A stretch of DNA of 64,000 bases from JANQOH01 sp965242575 (GTDB lineage Bacteria > Pseudomonadota > Alphaproteobacteria > UBA7887), in contig OZ251461.1 in the NCBI GenBank assembly GCA_965242575.1, positions 930,001 to 994,000 of the forward strand. The letters are read 5' to 3'. The notes beneath the pieces are model-generated. The model saw only the letters and a list, made by a program, of their open reading frames with translations. It did not search any database and was not told the origin of the DNA. Shown piece after piece: positions 1-8,344 of the stretch. The translations under genes were made by a program, and so were the position numbers. Within the stretch, counting starts at the first letter, position 1. Each line of letters begins with the position of its first letter.

Positions 1-1112
1 TCCCAGCTCACGCACACCGCGGGGTGCGAATCCGACTGTGAAAAACCGGGAGAACGCCACGACCGGCCCGAACGCTCCCTCCACACCCCATCCTTGTAAG
101 TCCAGCACGAATTCCCCGTCGAACGCCCCGTCGCCGAAACGAAGCGCGCGAACTCCCCGCGCGTCACCTCATACACCCCGACGGCGAACGGAGAGTCGAA
201 CGTCACCCCATGCTGCGGACCTTCGTCGCTGGCGCGTCCCTCCTCCGACGAAGGCGAACCCATCGTGAAACGCCCCGCCGGGACCACCACCATCTCCGGG
301 CAACGATCGCAGTCGCGGAAGACGTCCCCGACCTCGAACTCGTCGGGAGGGAGCTGATCCCCCACCACGTCGCCGCCGCCGCCCGTCGTGACGACGTCCG
401 CCAGGCCCAGCGCGAACAGGTTGCGCCACTCCCCCGTTTCGGGGTCTTGCCACAGCACCACCGACCAGACCGCGCCGTCCCGGCCGGCGCCGACCAGCGC
501 GCCCTGCACCAGGAACTCCTCGCCGGCCGAGAACGGACGCACGATGCGCCGCGTGTCGCGGGTCGGCTCCTCGCGCAGCACCCCGGCCGCCTGCGCCGTC
601 GCCATGCGCTCGTCCGCGCGGAACGAGAACAGGCAGGCGCGCTCCGGCCCGGTCAGCGCCGCCGCGTCCAGCACCGTCGTCGGAACCTGCCTGGAGCGTC
701 CGTCCTCCAGCAGGACGTGCGCCTCCACCCGCACCGAACCGGCGCCGTCCCAACTCCACGAAATCGTCACGTCCGGCGGCTCCACCGCGCGCGCGTTCGC
801 CACCGCGACGTCGAACGTCGCAATCTGCAACTCCTCGCGCCAAGCCTCCACCCGCCGGTGCAACGCGTTGCGCAGGCCGAACGACAGCGCGTCGCAATAG
901 ACCCGGACGCCTTCCGGACCGGTCGACGCCGGGCGGAACGTCACCCGCGGCCGGTCGCCGAGCCGCACGGCCTCCCTGTTGAGCGCCGCGATGACGCCGC
1001 GCGCCATCGCGTCGAACCGCTCCGGCCCGCCGCCGGAGTCCTGCCCCGCCGCCGGCGCCGCCGCCAGCACGGCGCACGCCGCCGCCGCCGCTGCAACGCG
1101 CATCCCCGCCAT
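1..1112 (-). CDS. Secreted FGE-sulfatase (SUMF1/EgtB/PvdO) domain protein, partial
   Basis: The frame is open from an ATG at 1112 to the left window edge, giving about 370 codons with no stop. A GAGGGGAG ribosome site precedes the ATG; a second in-frame ATG lies three codons in. The N-terminus is a hydrophobic Ala-rich signal peptide (roughly residues 1-24, ending AAAPAAGQ). About 230 residues without a recognised domain follow. From about residue 278 comes the start of a formylglycine-generating-enzyme-like domain: CPEMVVVPAGRFTMGSPSSE, then VGVYEVTRGEF, then CVSWD. The catalytic or sugar-fold C-terminal part lies outside the window. The FGE segment closely resembles that of the caspase-FGE protein at the other end of the window, so the two are paralogues. 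Substrate and function are unknown; many such domains are non-enzymatic. Confidence 0.85.
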   Translation of the reverse strand, partial: MAGMRVAAAAAACAVLAAAPAAGQDSGGGPERFDAMARGVIAALNREAVRLGDRPRVTFRPASTGPEGVRVYCDALSFGLRNALHRRVEAWREELQIATFDVAVANARAVEPPDVTISWSWDGAGSVRVEAHVLLEDGRSRQVPTTVLDAAALTGPERACLFSFRADERMATAQAAGVLREEPTRDTRRIVRPFSAGEEFLVQGALVGAGRDGAVWSVVLWQDPETGEWRNLFALGLADVVTTGGGGDVVGDQLPPDEFEVGDVFRDCDRCPEMVVVPAGRFTMGSPSSEEGRASDEGPQHGVTFDSPFAVGVYEVTRGEFARFVSATGRSTGNSCWTYKDGVWRERSGRSWRSPGFSQSDSHPAVCVSW

Positions 1113-1208
1113 CGCTCCCCTCCGCGATCCGTCCCCGCCGCAACGCGACGATAGCGCGGCGCGGCGCCGGCGGCGACGCGCGCCCCGAGCGCGCCCGAAC
1201 CCGCCGCG

Positions 1209-2678
1209 CTAACGCGGGCGCGGCATGAGGCGGACGCCGGGGCGGACACGCCGGTAGTCGAGCGCGGCGTGGTTGACGGGGACCGGGCCGGGGGCGGCGG
1301 CCACGAGTATGTCCTCCGCGATGCGCTCGAAATCGGCGCGGAAATGCACCGAACTCTTGACGACGACGATGGCCTTGCCCTCCGGCGCGACGCCCACGTG
1401 GCGGAAGATCGCCCGGTCCGCCGCCTGCATCTTGATCGACGACACCACGACCTCGACGCCGCCGACCTCCAGCAGCGCCATCGGCCCCAGCGCCATCCGC
1501 GCGCCGGCGAACATCGGCCCGGTCGCAGTGAAGCGCCCGTCGCCGAGCGCGCGGACGAGCGCCTCGGCGGCGAGCGGCGGCTCGCCGCGCCAGCCCGGGT
1601 CCGCGCCGAGCGACACGCGGATTCGCGCGCCCTCCCCCGCCGCATGCGCCGCCGCGGCCGCCGCCGGGTCGCAAAACGCGCCGAGGACCGCGCCCCGCGC
1701 CCCGGCGGCGACCAGGGCGCGCAACAGGCCCAGCGTGTTCGAATCGCCGCCGCCGCCGGGGTTGTCCTGCGTGTCCGCGATCACGACCGGCCCCCGGCGC
1801 GCCCGCATGGCGCGCGCCACCGCCTCGTCCGGCGCGTAGATACGCCCGGCGAACCCGCCCTCCGCCGCGGCGAAGGCGCGCGCCAGGCGGTCCGCCGCCG
1901 CGTCCGCCGCCGCCTGCGTATCGGCGTAGGCCAGCGCCGAGGGCCCGGCGGCGGAGATATCGGCGAGGGGGAAGCCCATGCAGATCGACTGCGACCACAC
2001 GCCGGGCGGCGGGTCCTCCAGCATGGCGTAGAGCGATTTCGCCGGTTCGATCCCGGTGCATTGCCACGGCAGCGGCGGAAGGAAGTCCAGCTTGCGGAAC
2101 GCCTTCGCCGGGCGCGCGCCGCCCGCCATGCGCTCGATCGATGGCAGCGCCCGCGCGCCGGTCCGCGCCATGTCGGTGTGCGGGTAGGCGCGGTAGGCCA
2201 CCAGCGCGTCGGCGGCGGCCATCATCTCCGCGGTCGCGTTGGCGTGCAGGTCCAGGCTGGCGGCGACCGGGACGGCGGCGCCGACGGCGGCGCGGACCCG
2301 CGCCAGCAGCTCCCCCTCGCCGTCCTCCAGGTGTTCGCACACCATGGCGCCGTGCAGGTCGAGATAGACGGCGTCGAGCGGGCCGGCGGCGGCGATGTCG
2401 TCGAGCAGCATGGCGGCGATGCGTTCGAACGCGCCGCGCTCCACATGGGCGGAAGGTTCGGCGGTCGCCCAGGCGAGCGGCGCGACCTCGTGTCCGGCGG
2501 CGGCCGCGGCGTCGAGGAACCCGGCGATGGGCAGGTTGATACCGGCGACGGCGGGCGCCAGCGCCGCGCCGCGCGAGAGCGCCGGCCAGCCGCCGCCGCG
2601 CGCGAAATCCGCGAAACGCGCCGGGGTGGGCGCGAAGGTGTTGGTCTCGTGCTGGAACCCGCCCGCGGCGATCCTCAT
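1209..2678 (-). CDS. mlrC: M81 family metallopeptidase (MlrC-like)
   Basis: 489 aa, full length for the MlrC family. The N-terminal signature GGFQHETNTFAPTP is present. The metal-site motifs YLDLHGAM and SLDLHAN follow in the first third, with ADTQDNPGGGGDSN in the second half. The family is named from the microcystin-degradation cluster, where MlrC hydrolyses linearised peptide. In most proteobacteria it is a general M81 hydrolase of unknown substrate next to transport or amino-acid genes. No such partner is present here: it stands alone, in the same direction as the FGE gene and 96 bp upstream of it. The ATG at 2678 gives the canonical family N-terminus MRIAAGGF. Confidence is high for the family and low for the substrate. 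Confidence 0.93.
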   Translation of the reverse strand: MRIAAGGFQHETNTFAPTPARFADFARGGGWPALSRGAALAPAVAGINLPIAGFLDAAAAAGHEVAPLAWATAEPSAHVERGAFERIAAMLLDDIAAAGPLDAVYLDLHGAMVCEHLEDGEGELLARVRAAVGAAVPVAASLDLHANATAEMMAAADALVAYRAYPHTDMARTGARALPSIERMAGGARPAKAFRKLDFLPPLPWQCTGIEPAKSLYAMLEDPPPGVWSQSICMGFPLADISAAGPSALAYADTQAAADAAADRLARAFAAAEGGFAGRIYAPDEAVARAMRARRGPVVIADTQDNPGGGGDSNTLGLLRALVAAGARGAVLGAFCDPAAAAAAHAAGEGARIRVSLGADPGWRGEPPLAAEALVRALGDGRFTATGPMFAGARMALGPMALLEVGGVEVVVSSIKMQAADRAIFRHVGVAPEGKAIVVVKSSVHFRADFERIAEDILVAAAPGPVPVNHAALDYRRVRPGVRLMPRPR

Positions 2679-2740
2679 GGCGCGGCGTCCGTCCGGGCGG
2701 CGCAGTTGCGTCCGGCCCCGCGCCGGTCCATACCCGCCGC

Positions 2741-3091
2741 ATGGACGCGGCGCGCCCCGAATGCGGCGTCCGCGCGGCCGCTCGCGGCCTCGAATCGTCC
2801 GGTATCGGGACGCGGCAGGCGGAGGCCGTGGCGGTCGCCATGCCCGACGGGCGCGCCGGCCTCGCCACCACGGAAGACATCCGCCGCCTCGAGGAGAAGC
2901 TCGCGGAGAAGATCGACAACTGCGCGACCAAAGCCGACCTCGCCGAACTGCGCGGTTACGTCGATACCGGGTTCGCCAACTTGCGCGGCGAAATCGCCGG
3001 CGCGCGCAGCGAACTTTACCGCCTGCTGTGGATACAAACCGGGCTCGTCGCCAGCATGATCGCCGCCGCCGGTCGACGGCGGCGGACGGGA
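2741..3091 (+). pseudogene. DUF1640/CCDC90-like coiled-coil membrane protein, 3' end degraded
   Basis: This reading frame matches the intact coiled-coil protein encoded at 30213-30794. It has the segment GIGTRQAEAVAVAM, then LATTEDIRRLEEKL, the linker ATKADLAELRGYVD, and finally ELYRLLWIQTGLVASMIAAAG, the start of the C-terminal membrane helix. The relative then ends in a hydrophobic helix and a stop. Here the frame instead runs into Arg-rich sequence with no stop near and overlaps the end of the opposite-strand RiPP gene. I infer loss of the 3' end, with the remainder of the open frame being GC-rich read-through. The end coordinate marks where recognisable sequence fades. It is divergent from the M81 gene. 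Confidence 0.5.
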
Positions 3092-3092
3092 G

Positions 3093-3380
3093 TCAGCCGG
3101 GGCGGTAGCAGGCGCGCTCGAGGTCGAAGCAGCCGCGCAGCGAGGCGCCGCCGGCGACGGCCCGCAACTGCTCGTCCGACAGGTCGGTGTTCGGGTCGGG
3201 CGGGAACACCACGTGGCGCACCTCGTCGGTGTCGATCGCGAGGCGGACCTCGTCGGCCTTCACCGCCACCCCGCCGGCCGCGAGCGCCGCCTTCGGGTCG
3301 CTCTCCATCAGCGTGCGGTAGTCCTCGTCCTCGTCCCACGCCCTGGCGACGGCGCGGTAGCGCTTCTCATGCGTGTACAT
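3093..3380 (-). CDS. NHLP-leader RiPP precursor (orphan, two-Cys core)
   Basis: 95 aa, starting at the ATG at 3380 with an AGGAGG ribosome site 7 nt upstream. The N-terminal part has the look of nitrile-hydratase-like leader peptides: a helical segment with YRTLMESDPKAALAAGG, then the strand-forming stretch EVRHVVFPPDPNTDLSDEQL, ending at the cleavage-type motif LRAVAGG. The remaining core is ASLRGCFDLERACYRPG, with two Cys separated by six residues. This is a strong match in organisation to the precursors at 56025 and 57345-58532. No modifying enzyme, peptidase-transporter or immunity gene lies nearby, so it would need maturases encoded elsewhere. Which modification it receives cannot be told from sequence. 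It has its own promoter. Confidence 0.75.
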   Translation of the reverse strand: MYTHEKRYRAVARAWDEDEDYRTLMESDPKAALAAGGVAVKADEVRLAIDTDEVRHVVFPPDPNTDLSDEQLRAVAGGASLRGCFDLERACYRPG

Positions 3381-3409
3381 TCGACGTCCTCCTCGTTCGA
3401 CAGGACCGC

Positions 3410-3438
3410 ATGTTAGCGCGGCGGCGCGGAAATTGCAA
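3410..3438 (-). promoter_or_regulatory. Promoter of the RiPP precursor at 3093-3380
   Basis: On the minus strand TTGCAA (3433-3438) and TAACAT (3410-3415) are separated by 17 bp and lie about 30 bp upstream of the start codon. It is a plausible sigma-70 promoter and the only good match in the interval. Confidence 0.5.
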
Positions 3439-3457
3439 GCGAAATCGACGGGCGCGC

Positions 3458-6022
3458 CTACCAGCGCATGCGCCAGGCGGCGCCGGCCCAGGCGAGGGCG
3501 CGGCCGGGAACGTGGCCGGCGTCGCGCGCGTAGCCGACCTCCCACACCGCTTGCCCCGGGCCGAGCGCGCCGCCGCCGCCGAGGGTCAGCCGCGTCTCGC
3601 GGCCATCGGGGCTGAGGGCGACGTCGCGGGTGTCGTAGAGCGCGGCGCCGGCGGGGGTGCGGCCGACCGGGTAGGTGAAGGTCCCGCGGCCCGACTCGGC
3701 GCGGAGCGGCTGCGACAGCGCGAGGCGGACGCGCGATTCGCCGGCGGTCCGCTCCAGCGCGAGGGCGCCGGAGCTATAGACCGCGCCGCCGGCCTGGAAC
3801 ATCGCGCCGGCCGGGTAGTCGGACCGGCCCGCGGCGACGAGGGCGTCGGCCGCCACGGCGAGGCCGCCGCCGACCGGCCAGCGCGCCTCGCGCGACACCC
3901 AGGCGAGCCGCGAGCGCGCGTCGCGGCCGAACGCGCCCGACGGCCGCGCGCCCTGGTTGGCGCCGGTCTCGGCGAGGAAGCCGAGGCGGACGGGCCCGTC
4001 GAACGGCCGCGCCGAGAAGCCGAACGCGCCGGCGGCGGCGGCGCGCTCCGCCGCGCCCGCCCCCGGCGCGGCGCCGATGGCGGCGCGCGGCGCGAAGGCC
4101 GCCCCCGGCGCCGCGGCCCAGGCGAGATGCGGCAGCAGCCGTGCGCGCTCGACCGCGTCGTCTTCCGGGAAAACCGGGACGCCGGCGCGCGGCGCCGGGG
4201 CGGAGAAGAGCGTCCCCGCGGGCAGCCAGAACGGCGCGTTCCCCGCGTCGAAGGCGGCGAACTCGACGCCGGCGAGGCGCGCGCCGAGGTCGCCCCACGC
4301 GGCCGGCGCGACGAGGCGGGTGGCGGCGAGCGGCGCCCGCAGCGCCGGGGCGCCCGTGACCAGCGGACCGATGGGCCGCGTCGCGGCGTCCAGGTCCATG
4401 ACCCCGGCGCCGTAGGTGAGGCTGTCGGCGTAGGGGCCGGAGTCGTCGGCGGTGTCGACGAGGCGCTTGCCGATCTCCTCCGGCGTCAGCTGGCCGCGGA
4501 ACGCCTCGATCAGGATCGCCAACCCGCCGGCGGCGATGGGCGCGGCGAACGAGGTGCCCGACGCGAAGCCCTGGTCGTCCGCCTCCGCCGTCCCGGGGTC
4601 CGGGTCCGGGTTGGCGACGAGGATCGACGAGCCGGGGACGGCGAGGCAGTAATGCCGCCCGTCGCGCGCCGCGCTCCAGTCGTCCGGCAGCGGGCCGCAG
4701 CGGTTCGAGAACCAGGCGATGCCGCCGCTCTCGTCGAGCGCGGCGGCGGCGAAGCTGATTCCGCGCACCTCCGGAACCCGGTAGGCGGTCGCCGCGTCGG
4801 GGCCGGGGGAGGGCAGGCCGTCGTTCCCCGCCGCGTGGACCTCGAGGGTGCGCTCCTCGGCGGGCACGTCGGTCTGGGTCAGCATGCGCCAGTAGAGCGG
4901 CAGGTTGTCGCGCAGCCATTGTTCGTCCTGGGCGTGGCTGCGGCTCTGCGCCTCCAGGCCGTCGATCGAGAAGCCGCCGACGCCGTAGGAGCGGCTCACG
5001 ACGTCGAACCGCCGGTAGTGCGCCCTGCCCTCGGCGGCGGCGGCGGCGTCGAAGGCGGCGGTGTCCCACGTCGGCGGCGCCGCGATCGAGCCGTCGATGA
5101 AGCCGATATAGAGGCCGCCGACCACGTCCAGCTCCCAACGTTCGTCGAAATTGAAGGTGAGGGGGACGAGGTTGGCGCCCGGCGCGACGCCGGCGATCCA
5201 TCCCAGCGCGGCGGACGCCGCCTGGGTGCCGTGGCGGCGGACGAAATTGCCCGCCGCGTCCTTCTCCCACAGGGCGGGGATTTCGTACCAGGCGCTGAAG
5301 GTGCGCCGGTCGGTGTTGTGGATGAACCACGTGTCGTCGCGGGTCGGGTAGCCGTCGCGGCGGACGATCTCGCGCGCCAGCGACTCGATGCGCGCGCCGT
5401 CGCCGGCGGCGACCTCATAGACGCGGCACCCGGCCTCCGCCGACTCGCACGCCGCGAAGGCGTTTTGCGCCGCGTCGTAGGCGAGGGGGCGCCAGTAATG
5501 CTGTTCGTGGCCGTCATCGGCCACCCGGCCCGAGAACGCCCAGGCGTTGGCGTCGACGCCGTCGTCCTCGACGGCGAGCCGGACCCCGCGCCCGCTCAGC
5601 CCGCGCGCGTAGGCGTGGTGGGCGTTGACGACGGAGAGCGCCGGCTGGACCGCGAACTTGCGGTCGGCGAGGAGCGCTTCGGGGTCGCTCGACCCCCAGG
5701 ACGGCAGCGACACCGCCATCCTGGCGGCGAAGGCCGCGTCGTCGAGGATGGCCGCCGGCGGCGCCGGCTCCGCCGCCCCGGCGATGCGCTCCGCCTCGCG
5801 CGGCCGGCCGCCGGCGTATTCGGCGGTCCGCGGCGCGGAGCTGTCCGCCAGCAACTGGTCGTAATCCACTTCCGCCGGCGGCGGGACGGACGCCGGGCGG
5901 CCCTCTACGCCGCCGGCCCCGGCGCCGCCGGATCCGTCGACGTAGATGGTTCCTCCGCAGGCGGACAGCGCGAGCGCCGCCAGCGCGGCGGCGGCGCGCG
6001 GGATCGATGTCAGGCGTGTCAC
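3458..6022 (-). CDS. Lipoprotein subtilase (S8), possible autotransporter-like C-terminus
   Basis: 854 aa. The N-terminus is a lipoprotein signal, ALALSACGG, with lipobox Cys22. The subtilase triad is visible: Asp153 in VEDDGVD, His264 in RRHGTQAAS and Ser491 in GTSFAAP, with the oxyanion Asn400 in HAAGND. A large insert separates Asp and His. After about residue 520 the sequence becomes Gly/Ala-rich with alternating polar and hydrophobic strands, and it finishes in an aromatic-ended strand (AAWRMRW). That would suit a membrane beta-barrel or surface passenger. I infer an outer-membrane-anchored secreted protease. The combination of lipobox and barrel-like tail resembles subtilase autotransporters such as NalP. 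Single gene, no partner. Confidence is high for the protease and moderate for the barrel. Confidence 0.9.
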   Translation of the reverse strand: MTRLTSIPRAAAALAALALSACGGTIYVDGSGGAGAGGVEGRPASVPPPAEVDYDQLLADSSAPRTAEYAGGRPREAERIAGAAEPAPPAAILDDAAFAARMAVSLPSWGSSDPEALLADRKFAVQPALSVVNAHHAYARGLSGRGVRLAVEDDGVDANAWAFSGRVADDGHEQHYWRPLAYDAAQNAFAACESAEAGCRVYEVAAGDGARIESLAREIVRRDGYPTRDDTWFIHNTDRRTFSAWYEIPALWEKDAAGNFVRRHGTQAASAALGWIAGVAPGANLVPLTFNFDERWELDVVGGLYIGFIDGSIAAPPTWDTAAFDAAAAAEGRAHYRRFDVVSRSYGVGGFSIDGLEAQSRSHAQDEQWLRDNLPLYWRMLTQTDVPAEERTLEVHAAGNDGLPSPGPDAATAYRVPEVRGISFAAAALDESGGIAWFSNRCGPLPDDWSAARDGRHYCLAVPGSSILVANPDPDPGTAEADDQGFASGTSFAAPIAAGGLAILIEAFRGQLTPEEIGKRLVDTADDSGPYADSLTYGAGVMDLDAATRPIGPLVTGAPALRAPLAATRLVAPAAWGDLGARLAGVEFAAFDAGNAPFWLPAGTLFSAPAPRAGVPVFPEDDAVERARLLPHLAWAAAPGAAFAPRAAIGAAPGAGAAERAAAAGAFGFSARPFDGPVRLGFLAETGANQGARPSGAFGRDARSRLAWVSREARWPVGGGLAVAADALVAAGRSDYPAGAMFQAGGAVYSSGALALERTAGESRVRLALSQPLRAESGRGTFTYPVGRTPAGAALYDTRDVALSPDGRETRLTLGGGGALGPGQAVWEVGYARDAGHVPGRALAWAGAAWRMRW

Positions 6023-6151
6023 GGCGGCCCCCGGAGCGACCGGCGCCCCCGGCGGGCGCCTCCCCGGGCCCCGCTTACACCGGCCGCCGCCTCGGCGCCA
6101 GCTCCATCCGGGCCGGCGGCGGACCCGGAAGGCTCCGATGAACGCGCTGCC

Positions 6152-7228
6152 TCAGTCCGGCCCGGACGAGGCTTCCAGCCGCGCCAGCAGTTGGGCGCCG
6201 TCGGCGCAGTCGATCACCGACTCGCCGACTTCCTCCAGCCGCGCCGGGTCGCTCACGCCCTCCAGCAACGCCGCCAGCCGCGCCGCCGTCGCGGCGTCGA
6301 ACTTCCGCGCCGCCTGCCGTGCGAGCAGCGCCCGCTCCCGCTCCATGCCGCGCTCGATACCGCGCTCGATACCGCGCGCCATGCCGCGCTGGATACCGCG
6401 CTCGACGCCCTCCGCCCGCGCGCGCGCCATCAGCGCGTCGTAATGCGCGTCTATGCTCTCCGCCAGCAACGAACCCATCGCTCCCAGGTCTCCCGCTTCC
6501 TCCAGCATCCGCAGCGTCCCCGCCAAGCCGGGGTTCTCGGACGCAGCCCGGCTCCGCTCCACCGTCCGCCGCACCCACTCCGCGAACGCGCGCCGCAAAC
6601 TCTCGTGCTCCGGACCCGCAAGCAGGCGGTCCAGGTCCCGCAGCGCCGGGGCCATGTCCGAACGCGAACCCCGCTCCAGCGCAATCTGCGCCGAAACCGC
6701 GTTGCCCTCGGGCAAATCCTCGACGCGCAGCGCGTGCTCGTCAAGCAGCAGGTAACGCTGCCGCGGCTGGAACGGCGCCAGAGCGCCGTCCGCCGCCGCG
6801 ATCAGGCCGTCCATGTCCTCCGCAGCCGACCACCGGGTCCGCCCGTTGTAGATGACCACGGGGAGCACCGGCGGCAACCGGCCGCCGGGCTTCACCGCCT
6901 CCGCGCGGACGAGCTTGACGTAGGTCTGCGCGGTGTAGGCCAGAACCCGCGCCGCCATGAACGGGTCCACCGTCGACTGGAACTCCAGCAGGACCAGGAG
7001 GTAGAGCCAGTCCCTCCCGCCGTCCGGGGGGCGGTAGCGGACGCGCCACAGCGCGTCGCCCCGACTGGCGCGCAGGTCGTCGTCGACGTAGTCGGCGGGC
7101 GTCTGTTCGAGGCTGGCGAAGTCCAGCCGGGGGGCGACCCCCGGCGGCGCGAAGCCGCGCAGCAGGTCCTCGACCATCCGGCGGTGGTCGAACCAGCGCC
7201 GGAACGCCAGATCGTGAAACTCGCGCAC
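6152..7228 (-). CDS. Rpn family recombination-promoting nuclease, copy 1
   Basis: 358 aa. It begins MREFHDLAFRRWF and carries the Rpn/transposase-31 (PD-(D/E)XK) core: the acidic and LLEFQST catalytic region (about residues 75-85), then VKPGGRLPPVLPVVIYNG. This is followed by helical sequence and the C-terminal charged linker typical of the family, here the long form VERGIQRGMARGIERGIERG. The last 60 residues are a conserved helical tail. Rpn proteins are RecA-independent recombination-promoting endonucleases; some act in phage defence. It is the most downstream of three near-identical tandem copies on the minus strand. The linker is the main difference between copies. Confidence 0.88.
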   Translation of the reverse strand: MREFHDLAFRRWFDHRRMVEDLLRGFAPPGVAPRLDFASLEQTPADYVDDDLRASRGDALWRVRYRPPDGGRDWLYLLVLLEFQSTVDPFMAARVLAYTAQTYVKLVRAEAVKPGGRLPPVLPVVIYNGRTRWSAAEDMDGLIAAADGALAPFQPRQRYLLLDEHALRVEDLPEGNAVSAQIALERGSRSDMAPALRDLDRLLAGPEHESLRRAFAEWVRRTVERSRAASENPGLAGTLRMLEEAGDLGAMGSLLAESIDAHYDALMARARAEGVERGIQRGMARGIERGIERGMERERALLARQAARKFDAATAARLAALLEGVSDPARLEEVGESVIDCADGAQLLARLEASSGPD

Positions 7229-7273
7229 GCCATCGCCCCGCCATGCAAGCCGGACGAACGGCGCGGCCCCGCT

Positions 7274-8299
7274 TCAGCCGGGTCCGGACGAGGCTTCCAA
7301 GCGCGCCAGCAGGTCGGCGCCGTCGGCGCAGTCGATCACCGACTCGCCGACCTCCTCCAGCCGCGCCGGGTCGCTCACGCCCTCCAGCAGCGCCGCCAGA
7401 CGCGCCGCCGTCGCAGCGCCGAACTTCCGCGCCGCCAGACGCGCCAGAAGCGCCCGCTCCTGCGCCAAGCCGCGCTCGACGCCTTCCGCCCGCGCGCGCG
7501 CCATCAGCGCGTCGTAATGCGCGTCTATGCTCTCCGCCAGCAACGAACCCATCGCTCCCAGGTCTCCCGCTTCCTCCAGCATCCGCAGCGTCCCCGACAG
7601 GCCGGGGTTCTCGGACGCAGCCCGGCTCCGCTCCACCGTCCGCCGCACCCACTCCGCGAACGCGCGCCGCAAACTCTCGTGCTCCGGACCCGCAAGCAGG
7701 CGGTCCAGGTCCCGCAGCGCCGGGGCCATGTCCGAACGCGAACCCCGCTCCAGCGCAATCTGCGCCGAAACCGCGTTGCCCTCGGGCAAATCCTCGACGC
7801 GCAGCGCGTGCTCGTCAAGCAGCAGATACCGCTGCCGCGGCTGGAACGGCGCCAGAGCGCCGTCCGCCGCGGCTATCAGGCCGTCCATATCCTCCGCAGC
7901 CGACCACCGGGTCCGCCCGTTGTAGATGACCACGGGGAGCACCGGCGGCAACCCGCCGCCGGGCTTCACCGCCTCCGCGCGAATGAGTTTGACGTAGGTC
8001 TGCGCGGTGTAGGCCAGAACCCGCGCCGCCATGAACGGGTCCACCGTCGACTGGAACTCCAGCAGGACCAGGAGGTAGAGCCACTCCCGCGCCCCGTCCC
8101 CGCGGTAACGGACGCGCCACAGCGCGTCGCCCCGGCTGGCGCGCAGGTCGTCGTCGACGTAGTCGGCGGGCGTCTGTTCGAGGCTGGCGAAATCCAGCCG
8201 GGGGGCGACCCCCGGCGGGGCGAAGCCGCGCAGCAGGTCCTCGACCATCCGGCGGTGGTCGAACCAGCGCCTGAACGCCAAGTCGTGAAACTCGCGCAC
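7274..8299 (-). CDS. Rpn family recombination-promoting nuclease, copy 2
   Basis: 341 aa, almost identical to its neighbours through the N-terminal nuclease core (VLLEFQSTVDPFMAARVLAY) and C-terminal tail (LLEGVSDPARLEEVGESVID). It differs from copy 1 by the replacement RPPDGGRDW with RGDGAREW and by a much shorter charged linker (VERGLAQERALL). The 45-bp spacer to copy 1 is nearly the same as the spacer to copy 3, showing that the gene and its upstream spacer were duplicated together. No frameshift is seen, so all three copies look functional. Confidence 0.88.
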   Translation of the reverse strand: MREFHDLAFRRWFDHRRMVEDLLRGFAPPGVAPRLDFASLEQTPADYVDDDLRASRGDALWRVRYRGDGAREWLYLLVLLEFQSTVDPFMAARVLAYTAQTYVKLIRAEAVKPGGGLPPVLPVVIYNGRTRWSAAEDMDGLIAAADGALAPFQPRQRYLLLDEHALRVEDLPEGNAVSAQIALERGSRSDMAPALRDLDRLLAGPEHESLRRAFAEWVRRTVERSRAASENPGLSGTLRMLEEAGDLGAMGSLLAESIDAHYDALMARARAEGVERGLAQERALLARLAARKFGAATAARLAALLEGVSDPARLEEVGESVIDCADGADLLARLEASSGPG

Positions 8300-8344
8300 G
8301 CCATCGCCCCGCCATACAAGCCGGACGAACGGCGCGGCCCCGCT

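Noticed and set aside
169..2931. Minus-strand open frame of about 920 codons over the MlrC gene
   Set aside because: It is the other minus-strand frame; MlrC at 1209-2678 and the FGE gene explain the region.
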